Origin: Nageia nagi | Lineage: Eukaryota > Pinophyta | Assembly: GCA_050084985.1 (NCBI GenBank) | Contig: JBITNC010000001.1 | Location: 46,314,001-46,378,000 of the forward strand | DNA: 64,000 nucleotides | Direction: 5' to 3' | In this document: one piece after another, positions 34,545-45,800 of the stretch | How the letters are laid out: the number at the start of each line of letters is the position of its first letter | Position numbering within the stretch: the first letter of the stretch is position 1 | The notes under the pieces: generated by a model | Told to the model about the DNA's origin: nothing | Seen by the model: only the letters and a program-made list of their open reading frames with translations | Database searches by the model: none | Program-made: the position numbers and the translations under genes

Positions 34545-35320
34545 TGCTATATCACTTTGTGACTCAAAAATTCAACTTAACTCATGCCAATGCCACAAAA
34601 GTCAAATCTCCCCATGATTGACTCCCAAAAGGTGCAATCCCAATGGAACCCACAACCTCCACTTTACAGGTATTCATGCATTTCCCCTCAAAATGCCAGA
34701 AAACTCAGAAGAAGAAAAAAAAAAACTGCTCGACCTCAAACCACACCATCCAGATCTTTGCACCTCACTAACCCCTTCTGCCTCCCATCCTACCTCACTC
34801 AATCCCACACCAAACACCCAAATTCATCACAGTCCCTCATTCCCATGATTGCCATTGATCTCAAAACCACCATAGATTCCAATCCCAATAAAACCAGATC
34901 CTAAAACAAACATCTCCCACCTCCACCAATCAATTTCCTAACCCCAAAACACCCTCGACTCCACGCATTCCCTGTCCACTCAAAAGTTGATCCTCCATTA
35001 AAAAAACACTCATTCTCATCCTGATGATTGAGTTTCACTGCAATCATTTACTCTTATACCTCCAATCTCCATAGCCCCCCTCCACGACACCAGCACAACA
35101 GAACTCCCAAAGAATTCGCTCCACTCCTCATCCGTTTCGACACTTTCAACTCCCACACGATATTAACACCACCACACCACTCTCTTCACCACCATGACCA
35201 AATCATCAAGATTTCTTAACAATGTCACCGTCACCCCCGCATAACCATCATACAGCACCCTCTCCAAGATCACAATTCATTCCTACAAACACAAGAAAAT
35301 GGACCAATAAACACACCTCG
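34545..35320 (-). promoter_or_regulatory. Probable 5' leader and promoter-proximal region of the OCTOPUS-like gene
   Basis: About 780 bp immediately upstream of the gene has marked strand asymmetry: the plus strand is rich in C and A, so the gene strand is rich in G and T. It is also higher in GC than the AT-rich DNA beyond 35330. This fits a transcribed leader. Several short upstream ATGs lie on the gene strand. No TATA box or splice site can be assigned with confidence. Confidence 0.4.
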
Positions 35321-38300
35321 TGTAATGATTCTCCCAAAAACATCTACTAAAAACACATTCTTCACTTTTTTTGTCAAATTTGTCATATGCAAAATTCCCC
35401 GGTCCAACTCTTTCCATGCATACGTTTTATCTGGAATAATTTTTATTGCTGGAATTTCTCAAAAAAAAAAACAATTCGATTTCCACACTGGCGGTCAATC
35501 CTTGGATTCTTGGATCAAATCACATCCCCATGATGTCCCATCTATTGATTACCTTGCCTTGCCTTGGGAGCCGTTATTCCACTACATACTATTTTACAAC
35601 CAACTATTATGACCAACGGACCCCATCTCTCCACCAGAGGCATTTTGCTCTATACCATATCGGTGTCTAGCAATTTGATTCAGGAAATTCATGGTGAATT
35701 ACATCAGTTTTTACACCTTACTAACTCTTGGGGAATCCTTCAATCAATTAATTACGAAAAGGTAAAGGTGTCAGAATTTATTTATATATTAATTATTTTT
35801 TAAAAGTATACACATATTATTCTAGTTATTTATATGTCGAGGTTAACTTGATTACCTTTAATAAACATAGATTAATAAAATAAGTAAGTTTTACATACAA
35901 TTTATTTTAATAATTTTAATATTTATGTTGGTTCATCCATGTAGAATTATACTTTGGAATTCTATTTTGTGTATGAGGTTCTTTTTCATCAAAATTTTGT
36001 GAGACATGTAATCTCATCCATATCAATTGTGTAAGAACTATCGACTAGACTTTATATATTATCAATTCGTAAGGAAGGAGAGTTTTAAACCTCAATTGAC
36101 TAGTTTTCAAACTCACTTGTCTCTCCAACTCACCTCACAAGAGAATTTTGCATAATTATTTATTAAATATATGAAATATTTTATTTTAAAAATAGTGATG
36201 TAGATTAAAGTTAAATAGCTAAATAGTATTTAAGTTTTTTTTTAAAAAAAAAATTCAAAAAAGAAATTTATCATAAACAAATTGAAAGAAAATTTATAAT
36301 TTTATATGAATAGAAATGTTTGTTTTCATTTTTATAAATTTATATACAGCTTAATTATGTTAGGAGCAAACATTCAAATACATAATTGACTTATATTTAG
36401 TGTTGGACAAACTTCGATATGTTCTATAAATCATTGGGTTTAAAAGGACATTAAAAGATTTATCTTATCTTATATATAAGAGCATTTCAATCTCACAAGG
36501 TGAATGTTAAGTACTCTTGAACAATAATCCACATGGTACATTGAGAATGACATCAATATTGAACACTATTCAACTTATCAAAATACCATTATATATCCAA
36601 TTTGTCAATTTCATTCTTTAAAAATATATACGCATTGCAAGTACTTAACCTTTCTATCAAATAAGTTTATCTTCTCTACAATAATATTAATAAGAATAAT
36701 AAAAAAACTATGCTACATGTCACCAAGTACATGCAAATCTTCAAAAGTTTCATCTAGAATTGTATTACAAATTTGAATACTTTATTAAAGTTTGCTAGAT
36801 TTATATTATACTTTAATACCATATATGATAGGAATCTTAGGTTTACAACTTAGCATTATAACAAGCAAGTAAATAACTATCATAGTCTTAATCTTCCATA
36901 ATTAATCAATTTTTTATTTATTTTATTCTTTAATATGTATGTTTGTGTTGTACTTCACTTTATTATTTGTAAAAGATTATTTATCTCCTTGACAATCGTA
37001 CAATGAAATTAACATACTTTCAATTGAGGTTCATTCAACTATCTACATTTTAATAAACTCATTTTTTTTCTTTGATTTATAATTTAAAAAATAATAATCA
37101 AATTGAACAAGTTAACCATATTCCTAATGGTTATTTGAATTTTTTCTTGTTCATTATGATATCATATGCTAACATCGATGGAATTTCATCCCTTGTGTAA
37201 TGGCCCTAACTCAAACTCTTATTAATAAACCAAATGTTGGTGTCCCTTCAGCACCACCTACAATTTTGTAAGCTTTGCAACTATGAAAATCAATTGTTAC
37301 CTACAACCTATCATAAAGTCCTCATCCTAATCCACCAACACAAGAACCCCAAAATATAGAACGTTCTTCTCTCAATAATTTTTCATGTTAGGTGTTCTTT
37401 TTTACAATAAACCCCTTCACCACCCTTTGTACTCAACTCATTCATCTTTTTTTTTTTGAAAATTACATGCATAAATCCAAAAAATGCATGTTCTATTCTA
37501 GCTTAACAACTCAATCCTAATCATGTTCATTATTCATTTTTAAAAGTAAAGATTTTATCCTAGAAAAAATTGACATGAGTATTTCCCTTTAGTATAACTA
37601 TTCCAAAATTTTAATATTTAAAAGGTAAAGATTATCCTATAGGCCATATTTACTTATTCAAAAATAATTATGTTTCTTTCTCATTAAATGACCTTTTGCA
37701 AGCCAAATTATTTGTAAGAAGAATCACCTAATTTGTGCAAATTATTACCTAATTTTAATACTACCTTTGAAACCCTTACAAACTTTTTTTGGAAAACTTA
37801 AAAAATAACATAAGAGAGAAGGTGATTATTATTACTTTATATTATGTTGGAAAAAGATATTAAACATAGTAAATATTGCATTTTTTTAATATTGGTAAAC
37901 TCCTTTTTAAATTTTGAAGAAGGGTACTTAAACTACTTTTACATGTTCTACCATGTAGAGGTGAGAAGATTTGAACTTGAGCTTCCCATGGAGCATTACA
38001 ATTACTTCTCTTACTCCTTTAACATGGGTGGGTCATATTAAATATTACATTGCCATATATAAAGAAATAATTTACATAAGTATATAATGCCTTATATGAT
38101 TTATATTCAAGAATTATTTTATCAATATATGCTTGTTATATTTAAATTACATGTTATTCTAAAGTATAATTCATCTTTTACTTAAATATATGATGAAGCT
38201 TGCATGCATGAAAATATTTTGCTGGAACTAAATTAATTAAATTATTATACTTTAAATACAAAAAATGTTAAACCATTTAGTAGAAAAAATAATCATATGC

Positions 38301-38899
38301 AAAATATGAATGCTAGTTCCATGGATATATTGATAATCATTATCTATAAGGCCTATATTGAACAAATAATAAGTGATAATAAGAAAGAAAGCGTAATATT
38401 TTTCATTCTCCAAGAATAATTTTACAAGATATTTTTAAGAATAATCTGCTTCATTTGCCTCCATAAAAAATTCAATATAATAATATTAAATAGTTATGAT
38501 GGTTCAAACCTAATTTATTGAGATTATTATATATCATAAAAAATAATTTTAATCAATTAATAATATGTATTTTAAAATAATTAAAATAATAAGTTTCATC
38601 ATAATTTAGATTTTGGACGATAACTTATAATATAACTTGAAAATAAAATGAAAAATTCTTATTCTTGCATGTAATTAAGGAACAAAGTTAAATTTTAGTT
38701 TGAAGAGGTTAATGGTAACCTTCTCCTAAAGTTTGGACCATTATTGTTCCTTAGTGATGCTGTATAAATTCATGATTCATAAACCCGTGCGATGTTGCGT
38801 GATGTCTCCTTAGTAATACTATCCAATTTCAAGGTCAATCATCCTTTCAACCTACAATAAATCCTAATTAACAAAAATAGAAAAAGTATGAAGGTAGTG
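35321..38899. other. AT-rich intergenic DNA
   Basis: No ORF of note, no LTR pair and no RNA gene seen. Homopolymer runs and AT-rich low-complexity sequence dominate. The frame at 37844-38041 has no recognisable family. Confidence 0.5.
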
Positions 38900-39702
38900 A
38901 TAGAAATATGATGTAAAATCTAGATTTGATAGTTAGTGATAAGAACCAATGATTACATCTAATAATGAGAATTATAAAATGTGTATAGTATGAATTATTA
39001 AGATTTTAATCGTCATAGCTATCTCAAGCATTCCTCCTTTTAGGAAATCTCCTTCTTGGACAAGTCACCTTGCTTAGTTATTTATATATGTTTAAATTAA
39101 CTCTAATTATAAATGAATGTTGACTTGCAATTAAAAATATTTACTTGAAATAGGGTACCTATTATGGTATCTTATATACTACTAAAAATGAATTTAAATG
39201 AATAATTCACCTTATATCTATGAATTATTAATTAATAATAATCTATCACCATTATAAAGAATATTATTCAATTTTATACACCATGGATATCATATTTGAT
39301 ATCTCCAATAACACCATGAACTACCTTATGAATCTGAAGACCTTAATGAGTAGAAACAACTTTGCTGATGTTATGCATATAGATGATGAACTCCACTAAT
39401 GCTATAGATCTTAAATAATATGAAGAATAAATTAAATACAATTTGATAATGTAGAGGATTATAATAGATCCTTGGATAAGTTGTATAAAAAACATCATTG
39501 ATATTCACAAATATGGGGGAATATGATCTCTAAGTCTACCTATCCAAATTGGGTAAAGATCTAATCTGATAGGGAATGCCTCACTTTGGTATTATTTTAT
39601 ATTTGAATAACTATTGATATTGATACCTTTTAATGATATTATTTATAAATATCATAGAATATGATTTTATGATAAATAGAAAATTATTTTTAGGTGTCTA
39701 CA
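38900..39702 (-). repeat. Probable 3' LTR (related to the 54248-59773 family), minus strand
   Basis: The right end reads TTTTTAGGTGTCTACA followed by ATTTGCCCCTCTTTA. On the minus strand this is a purine tract directly before TGTAGACACC. The same junction occurs at 54981-55010 (TAGGTGTATACATTTTCCCC). The left end is unknown and no partner LTR was found. Confidence 0.45.
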
Positions 39703-40900
39703 ATTTGCCCCTCTTTACATATGTAATGAAAGAAATTGGAATTACATAATCCAAAGAAGAATTGAGGAAGAAATATATATGTCTAGAATTGAACTATACT
39801 TCCCTTAATATTGCTAATTTTATTCTCCTTGTATACCCTTATTTACTTGGTTTTCACATGACACAAAGGTAAAGGACGGGAACTAAGATAAAAATTGAAT
39901 GATGATGAATTTTCTAGATAGATTTCTCATCATAGTGGAAATTTTAATACCCCAAAAGTATCAAATTTTTTTTTTATTATAATCTTTTAATACCCCAAAA
40001 GAACAAAAAAGGATATTATTGTAATGTTTTAATACCTTAAAAGAACTAAAAAGGATTTTGTTGTGATCCTTTTATGACCTAAAAGAACCAAAAAGGGCTT
40101 TGTTATGATTTTTTAATATCCCAAAAGAATCAAAAAGTGTTTTGTTATGATATTTTGTAATGCCCCAGAAGAACCAAAGCGGAGTCTACTATGAGGTCAT
40201 ATGATTAATATGACTAAGTATTTTATGATTCCCTAAAATAATAAAAAAGGATTCCATCGTGAGGTCATGAGATCACCATGATTGAGTATTTTGTAAGTTC
40301 TTAAAAGAAACAAAAGGGATTCTATTGTGAGGTCATGGGATTACCATGATTGAGTCTTTTGTGATGGCCCAAAATAATTAAAAAAAGGATTTTATTAAGG
40401 ATTTTTATATGTGTATTTCATTGGTCATCATGGATTTCCACGATGATGATTTTTTCATGATGCTCTAAAAGAATTAAAAGGGAGTCTACTATCAGGTCAT
40501 GGAATTACCATGATTCAGTCTTTTGTAATGCCCCAAAAGAATAAAAAAAGGTGTTTATTAGAATTATTGAATTGCTATGTTGAATATGAACTTGACGTAC
40601 AAGAAAATCTACTCTATTAGCATTTTTTCTATATGCAAATAACTCCATCGATATTATGGATTCTAACTTTTTTCTTCTAAAACTAACTTTTGATATAATC
40701 TACTAGATAACGATGTTGATTTTCATCATAATATTACCATGATTTAGCTTTCATAAATTGTATCTAAGAAGGTGAATTTTTTATTTCTGTTGAATGAACT
40801 CTATATTACTAGATAATTCACTTCATCAATGCTCTACCAATTAACAAGAAACCCTATCAATGTTATTGATTCTAACATTTTTTGTTTTGATTCTAACATT
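39703..40900 (-). mobile_element. 3' internal fragment of a minus-strand LTR element
   Basis: Continues from the purine tract at 39703 and shares the words AAAGAAATTGGAATTACATAAT / AAATAATTGAAATTGCATAAT with 55015-55045 of the gag-only element. It contains a diverged tandem array and no coding sequence. It is cut at 40900 by the start of the Tat-like LTR homology. Confidence 0.45.
39940..40555. repeat. Diverged tandem array of CCCCAAAAGAA-type units
   Basis: About ten units share TAATACCCCAAAAGAACCAA and related forms followed by AAAGG-TTT. Early units are about 50-60 bp apart. Later ones are about 85 bp and include GAGGTCATGGGATTACCATG plus ATTGAGT. The longer unit looks like a composite of the short one and an inserted segment. 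Confidence 0.65.
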
Positions 40901-41584
40901 TTATTATCACATATTTCTCAGGTTGTGTTCTTATTTTTATGTTAAGTACACTAGGATGAATTCAACCATCATAGAAGGGATCAAATGGTGATATCACTCT
41001 TGATATAACTGTAAGTATCTCTAAATTGAAAAAAGCATATGAAGATTACATCTCGATAGTTGGTACCCTATAGTTGCATGTTTATAAACACTACCTATTG
41101 AGATTGGAATCTTGTTGCCACTTGAGAAAATATCTATCATCCATATTTGTCATCATATGCTTGGTTTGGATTATTGATGCATTTGCTATTACCAATCCTT
41201 GGTGGTAGACCTCATTCCTTTGGAATGCTAGTGCCCATACTGAGCTTTTGGAACCTAGCATCCATGCTAAGATCCTTTCTTTTGTTACTTGTGGGGTTCA
41301 CACATCATGGTCACCTTACTTTACAAGTTTGTCTTGCATAGATTCAGCATTGACACATGTAAGGATATACATGTATTTATCCTATAATCAATTCTATCTC
41401 TTTAATGCATGCATTCATTTTGTATCTTGACATTGATATAATTCATAATTATGTTATCACTCTTCATTTCTTATTATTCATGTATGTTTATTTGAGTTAA
41501 ATAGCTTAGATATTACATACCTAAATATTTATTTGTATTTTTATTTAGGCTAAAACCCTAGGTGTACCAAAACACATACCAACA
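40901..41584 (+). repeat. 5' LTR (left part missing) of a Tat-like gypsy element
   Basis: Direct repeat of 52761-53465, including GGTTGTGTTCTTATTTTTAT, TACATCTCGATAGTTGGTACC, and a right end AAAACACATACCAACA. Homology starts abruptly at 40901, so the left part of this LTR was lost or overwritten. Confidence 0.72.
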
Positions 41585-41595
41585 TATTGGCACCC
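41585..41595 (+). other. Primer-binding-site-like sequence
   Basis: TATTGGCACCC directly after the LTR end resembles the TGGC-type sites of Athila/Tat elements rather than the initiator tRNA-Met site. Confidence 0.4.
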
Positions 41596-41793
41596 ATATT
41601 TTATAGCATTTTATTTCTCTTAACTAGGGTTAGAATAAAAAATACTTTCAAACCTACCTTTCTCTTTACATAAGGAATCCTAAGGTTCTTGATTGCATTT
41701 GATCAAAGATTTTGTGAGTACCATATAAATGGCGAACATTGCTCCTAAAGTCCTTACAAATTAATTGAAATGATTTAATTTCAGGCTCTAATA

Positions 41794-43096
41794 GTGAAGA
41801 TATTTGTAACCATAGTTCAAATCGATAATCAAGCTAATGCAAATGCACACACTAGTGTAGATTCCACCATCAATGGTAATGCTAATATTAGTGCAAATGG
41901 TGGAAATAATGCATCAAAGTCAAGAATCTACAAAACTAAGCAAATTATACATATTGAATCCAAGGTTGATAAACTTGGTAACAAATTTAGAATTTGTACA
42001 TATCAAACAGAGAACAAAGGTAATCCTTTAAGCATGGAGATTCATAATACACTCCTCGTTGGTATAGCTAAGGATCTTGAATTCAAAATATTCAATAGTG
42101 AGACTAATCCTATCATATATCTTCAAGGTTTTGAATATATTATGGAACTTAAATGTGGGGTTAATGATAATTTGAAAGAAAAATATTTTCCTATTAGTTT
42201 AACTGGTGAAGCTCGTAAGTGGTCTCATAGTTTGGAACCAAGTTCTATATCATCATATCAATAATTTAAGGATCATTTCAAGGCTCATTTTAGATGCAAC
42301 TTAAAGAAACTAGTTAATCTAATAGATTTGATCCATTACAAGAAATGATAAATGAAGAGATTGGACAAGTTTTCCCCTCAATTTGTGAAACTTTGGAGGT
42401 ACATTGAATAAAAATGGAAGAAGACTTCATTGTAAAGGTATTCCTTGATAACATTAATCCTATTCTTGGTGAAAAAGGAATTGATCATGTTAATGGTTCA
42501 TTTATGTATACGGTTCATTTTCTTATTAAAAAAGAGGAATTCTTAGTAAGACCTAATTCACTCAAGTATACATCCTCTTCTTCCAATAAAGATAGTGGGA
42601 GGAAACCTTATAATAAAAAGTATGATACCTTAGTCAATGCAATTGAACCAACCAATCAAGATAAATCAAAATATAAAAAATTAGCCAACTTATATATTCC
42701 TTATAGGTAAATTGTAATCAAATATTTGAGGAATGTTTGGAAAAAGGTCTAATCAAATGAATCTAGGGAAAAGAATATGGACCTAATGATGAAAAGCCTA
42801 TTTGGTATAGAAATAATCAATTTTACAAATATTATCAAGATAAAGGATATAATACAACAAGTTGTTATGTTATGAGAAAGAAATTAAAACACTTGTTGGA
42901 TAGTGATATAGTTTCATATGAAAATAATGTGCTCAAAGTTAAATCTCAAGACCTACCTTCCATCAACATGGTAAATATGATTGTTTATGATGACAATGGT
43001 GAACCAATCAAGTTTGATGATAAATTTAATGCAAAGGTAGAATAAGATGTAGATTCATATTTAGAAAAAATATGCAATGCAAAAATAAGATCAAAG
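41794..43096 (+). pseudogene. Tat-like gypsy gag remnant with zinc knuckle
   Basis: The longest clean part (41794-42264) shows a retrotransposon gag core reading FEYIMELKCGVNDNLKEKYF, then SLTGEARKWSH, then a stop. Frame 42414-42710 and its shifts continue gag. At about 42779-42890 there is a variant knuckle, YKYYQDKGYNTTSCYVMRKK, close to the C-x2-H-x3-G-H-x4-C type of Athila/Tat gag but with the first Cys and one His changed to Tyr. Homology ends at about 43096, where the inverted copia element begins. Protease and RT of this element are missing. Confidence 0.75.
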
Positions 43097-45800
43097 AAAG
43101 ACTACTAATTAATTACCTATAAGTTGTAACATCTACTTATTGAGAGTTGAAGTTAAGAGACAAAGTGATTCAATAAGAGATTGGGATCGTAAAAGATTTG
43201 CACTTCTCCATTACAAACTTTTGTAATGTGTCTGATATATACTTGGATTAACTAAGATAAGTAAAATCCTTACATTGGTATACTTGCATTCCAAGGTAGT
43301 AGTGTAAAATACCAAGATCAATCATTTCAAATATTGCCTTAAGTTTGTATATGCACTCTTGGATGATTTTATAATTATTTCCAATGATCAGAAGATCATC
43401 CACTTAAAGGAGAATCAAGACCATATCTTTTTATGATTGAACACATATAGATTAGAGTCAGAGAAGAACTTGAAGAATCCAATATCTACAAAGTAACATA
43501 AAATCTTTTTGTACCAAGCTTTGGGTGCTTACTTAAGTCCATACAATGACTTCTTTAACTTGCACATAAATGACTCTTTTCCTTTCACAACAAACACTTA
43601 TGGTTGATTCATGTATATTTTTACATCTGAGTCACCATTAAGAAAAGTAATCTTGATGTCAAGTTGAAAAAATTTTCATCCTTGAGTTGCTAAAAGAGCA
43701 AGAATTATCCTGATTTTGCATCTTTTCCATAGGAGCATAAGTTTCCTCATAATCAACTCTATATTTCTAAGCAAAACCTTTAGCCACTAACCTTGCCTTA
43801 TATTTCTCAATATCCCAACTGAATTGTACTTAACCTTGTAGATCCACTTATTACCAATCACATTCCTCTCATTAGGATAAGGAACCAAGTCATAAGTTTC
43901 ATTTTTCATAAGCACCTTATACTCCACTTTCATGGCTTCCATCCAACACTCATTATTTGAAGATTCCTTGAATGAAGAGGGTTCATTTTTGTTATTAATT
44001 TTGGTAAATAAATATTTGTTCAAGGCCATACTTCTTATTATTCTATGAGTTAGAGAATTTTTCTCCTATGGTGATTTATCTACATTTATATCCAATCAAT
44101 TAGGTACAACTGAGGAATCATCTAGATCATCATCATCCTCATTGGAAGAAGATTTCTTAGGAAGTTCATTGAACTTTGCATCCTTTGAGATGAGCATTAC
44201 TCTGTGGAATGGAGAGTATTGCTTATAGCCTCTATGTTGACTATCATAGCCCATAAAGATGCATTTTTCAACTCTTTTGTCCAACTTTTTTCATTTTATT
44301 AGAAATAATGTAGGAGAATGCTTCATAACCAAACACCCTATAGTGAGATATGTTGGGTTTCTTTCCTATCCATACCTCAAAAGGATTTTTTCCTTCAATG
44401 GCTTTTATGGGACACCTATTCAATGTGTAAATTATAGCGCTCACATCTTCACCCCATAAGAAATTAGGAATATTTCTTAATACATATCTAGCCATTTCCA
44501 TGATTATCCTATTTTTTTTTTCAATAATACCATTTTGTTGAGGGGTGTAAGGAATCATAAACTACCGGTTGATCCTATACTCGACACAATAGTCATTAAA
44601 CTCATTACTATTATACTCACCCCCATTATCTGATCTTAGCATATTGATTTTAAGATCAATCTAATTTTTAACTAAGGTGTTGAAATCTTTAAACCTTTTA
44701 AAGGTTTGATCTATGTGCTCAAGTAGATAACCAAATATCATCCTACTGAATTCATTGATGAAGGTTAAGGCATACGATACTCCTTGAAGAGATTTAGTAT
44801 AAAATAGACCCATCAAATATGAATACACAAGTTGAAGAGGTTGGGTTTCCCTTGTTTCCTTTTCTTTTAAAAATATATGTTTATTCATCTTTCCTATGAT
44901 GCACTTCTCACATAGACCAATTATGGATGAAATCAAATGCAAACCTTCCATTATGTAGAGAAAACATTCATAGCAAGAAAAATCTTTGTTGGGACTTGAT
45001 TTATAATGTAGACATCATCTTTCATTATCCTTTCACCAAAGTGGCAAGTTCCTTATTAATTAACCAAGAGTGTGAGTTGAACTCAAATGAGTATCCTTTC
45101 CTTGTAATTAGATTATGAAAAGAATGTTTATTATAAGCTTAGGCATGTATAACATATTTTAAAGAAACTTTTCATGAATCAACACACTCCCAATCACTTG
45201 GACTTCAAGGATTGAATTATCACCTTTTATAATTGTATCCTTTATATGCTTATAATAATTTTTAAACTTATCATTTTTTAAGTATAAGTGATTACCATAC
45301 CTAGATTCAAAAATTCAATCAGTCAAGAAAGTGCAAGACATGGAGTGAAGAGAAAAAATAAAACCAACTTTAATATTCTTCTTCCCTTTGAAGTTCTTTA
45401 TATTTCCATTTTCCTTATTATTTTATTATCTTTTCTTTTTGTAGTAATAAAATTCTTTATGACCATAACCACAATAAAAATTACAATTACCATTGAAGTT
45501 TACATTTGGATTTGGTTTATTTGCTTTGCTCTTTCCATATCTCTATTTGTAGTTATTATTTTCTTTATTTTCAAACTTATTAGAGGTAGTAAGAAAAGAT
45601 TTCTTATGATGCTTGAACTTATTCTTAAAAGGAGTTTTGATTTCTCCTATAGAAATATTATTATCCTTTGGAGAAGAGATCAATAGCTTTTTGTTAAGAG
45701 TTTCTTCACACTTTAGAAGGAGCCTTGAAAGGTTCTCGATAGAAAAGACTTCTTCATTATCAAGCTTAGTCTCAATAACTATTACAAAGTTACTAAACAA
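43097..45800 (-). pseudogene. Copia gag-pol remnant, copy 2
   Basis: Minus strand, from right to left. Gag at 45543-45800 has NFVIVIETKLDNEEVFSIEN, as in copy 1. GAG-pre-integrase and early integrase at 44661-44951 have LCEKCIIGKMNKHIFLKEKE and a YALTFINEFSRMIFGYLLEH segment where the usual IDDF has become INEF. The integrase end (44268-44558) has TPQQNGIIEKKNRIIMEMAR and FEVWIGKKPNISHYRVFGYE. The linker is at 44096-44284. RT start (43787-44029) has ECWMEAMKVEYKVLMKNETY and NVIGNKWIYKVKYN. RT continues in broken frames to about 43260. Pieces are cleaner than in copy 1 but still full of stops. Confidence 0.85.
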
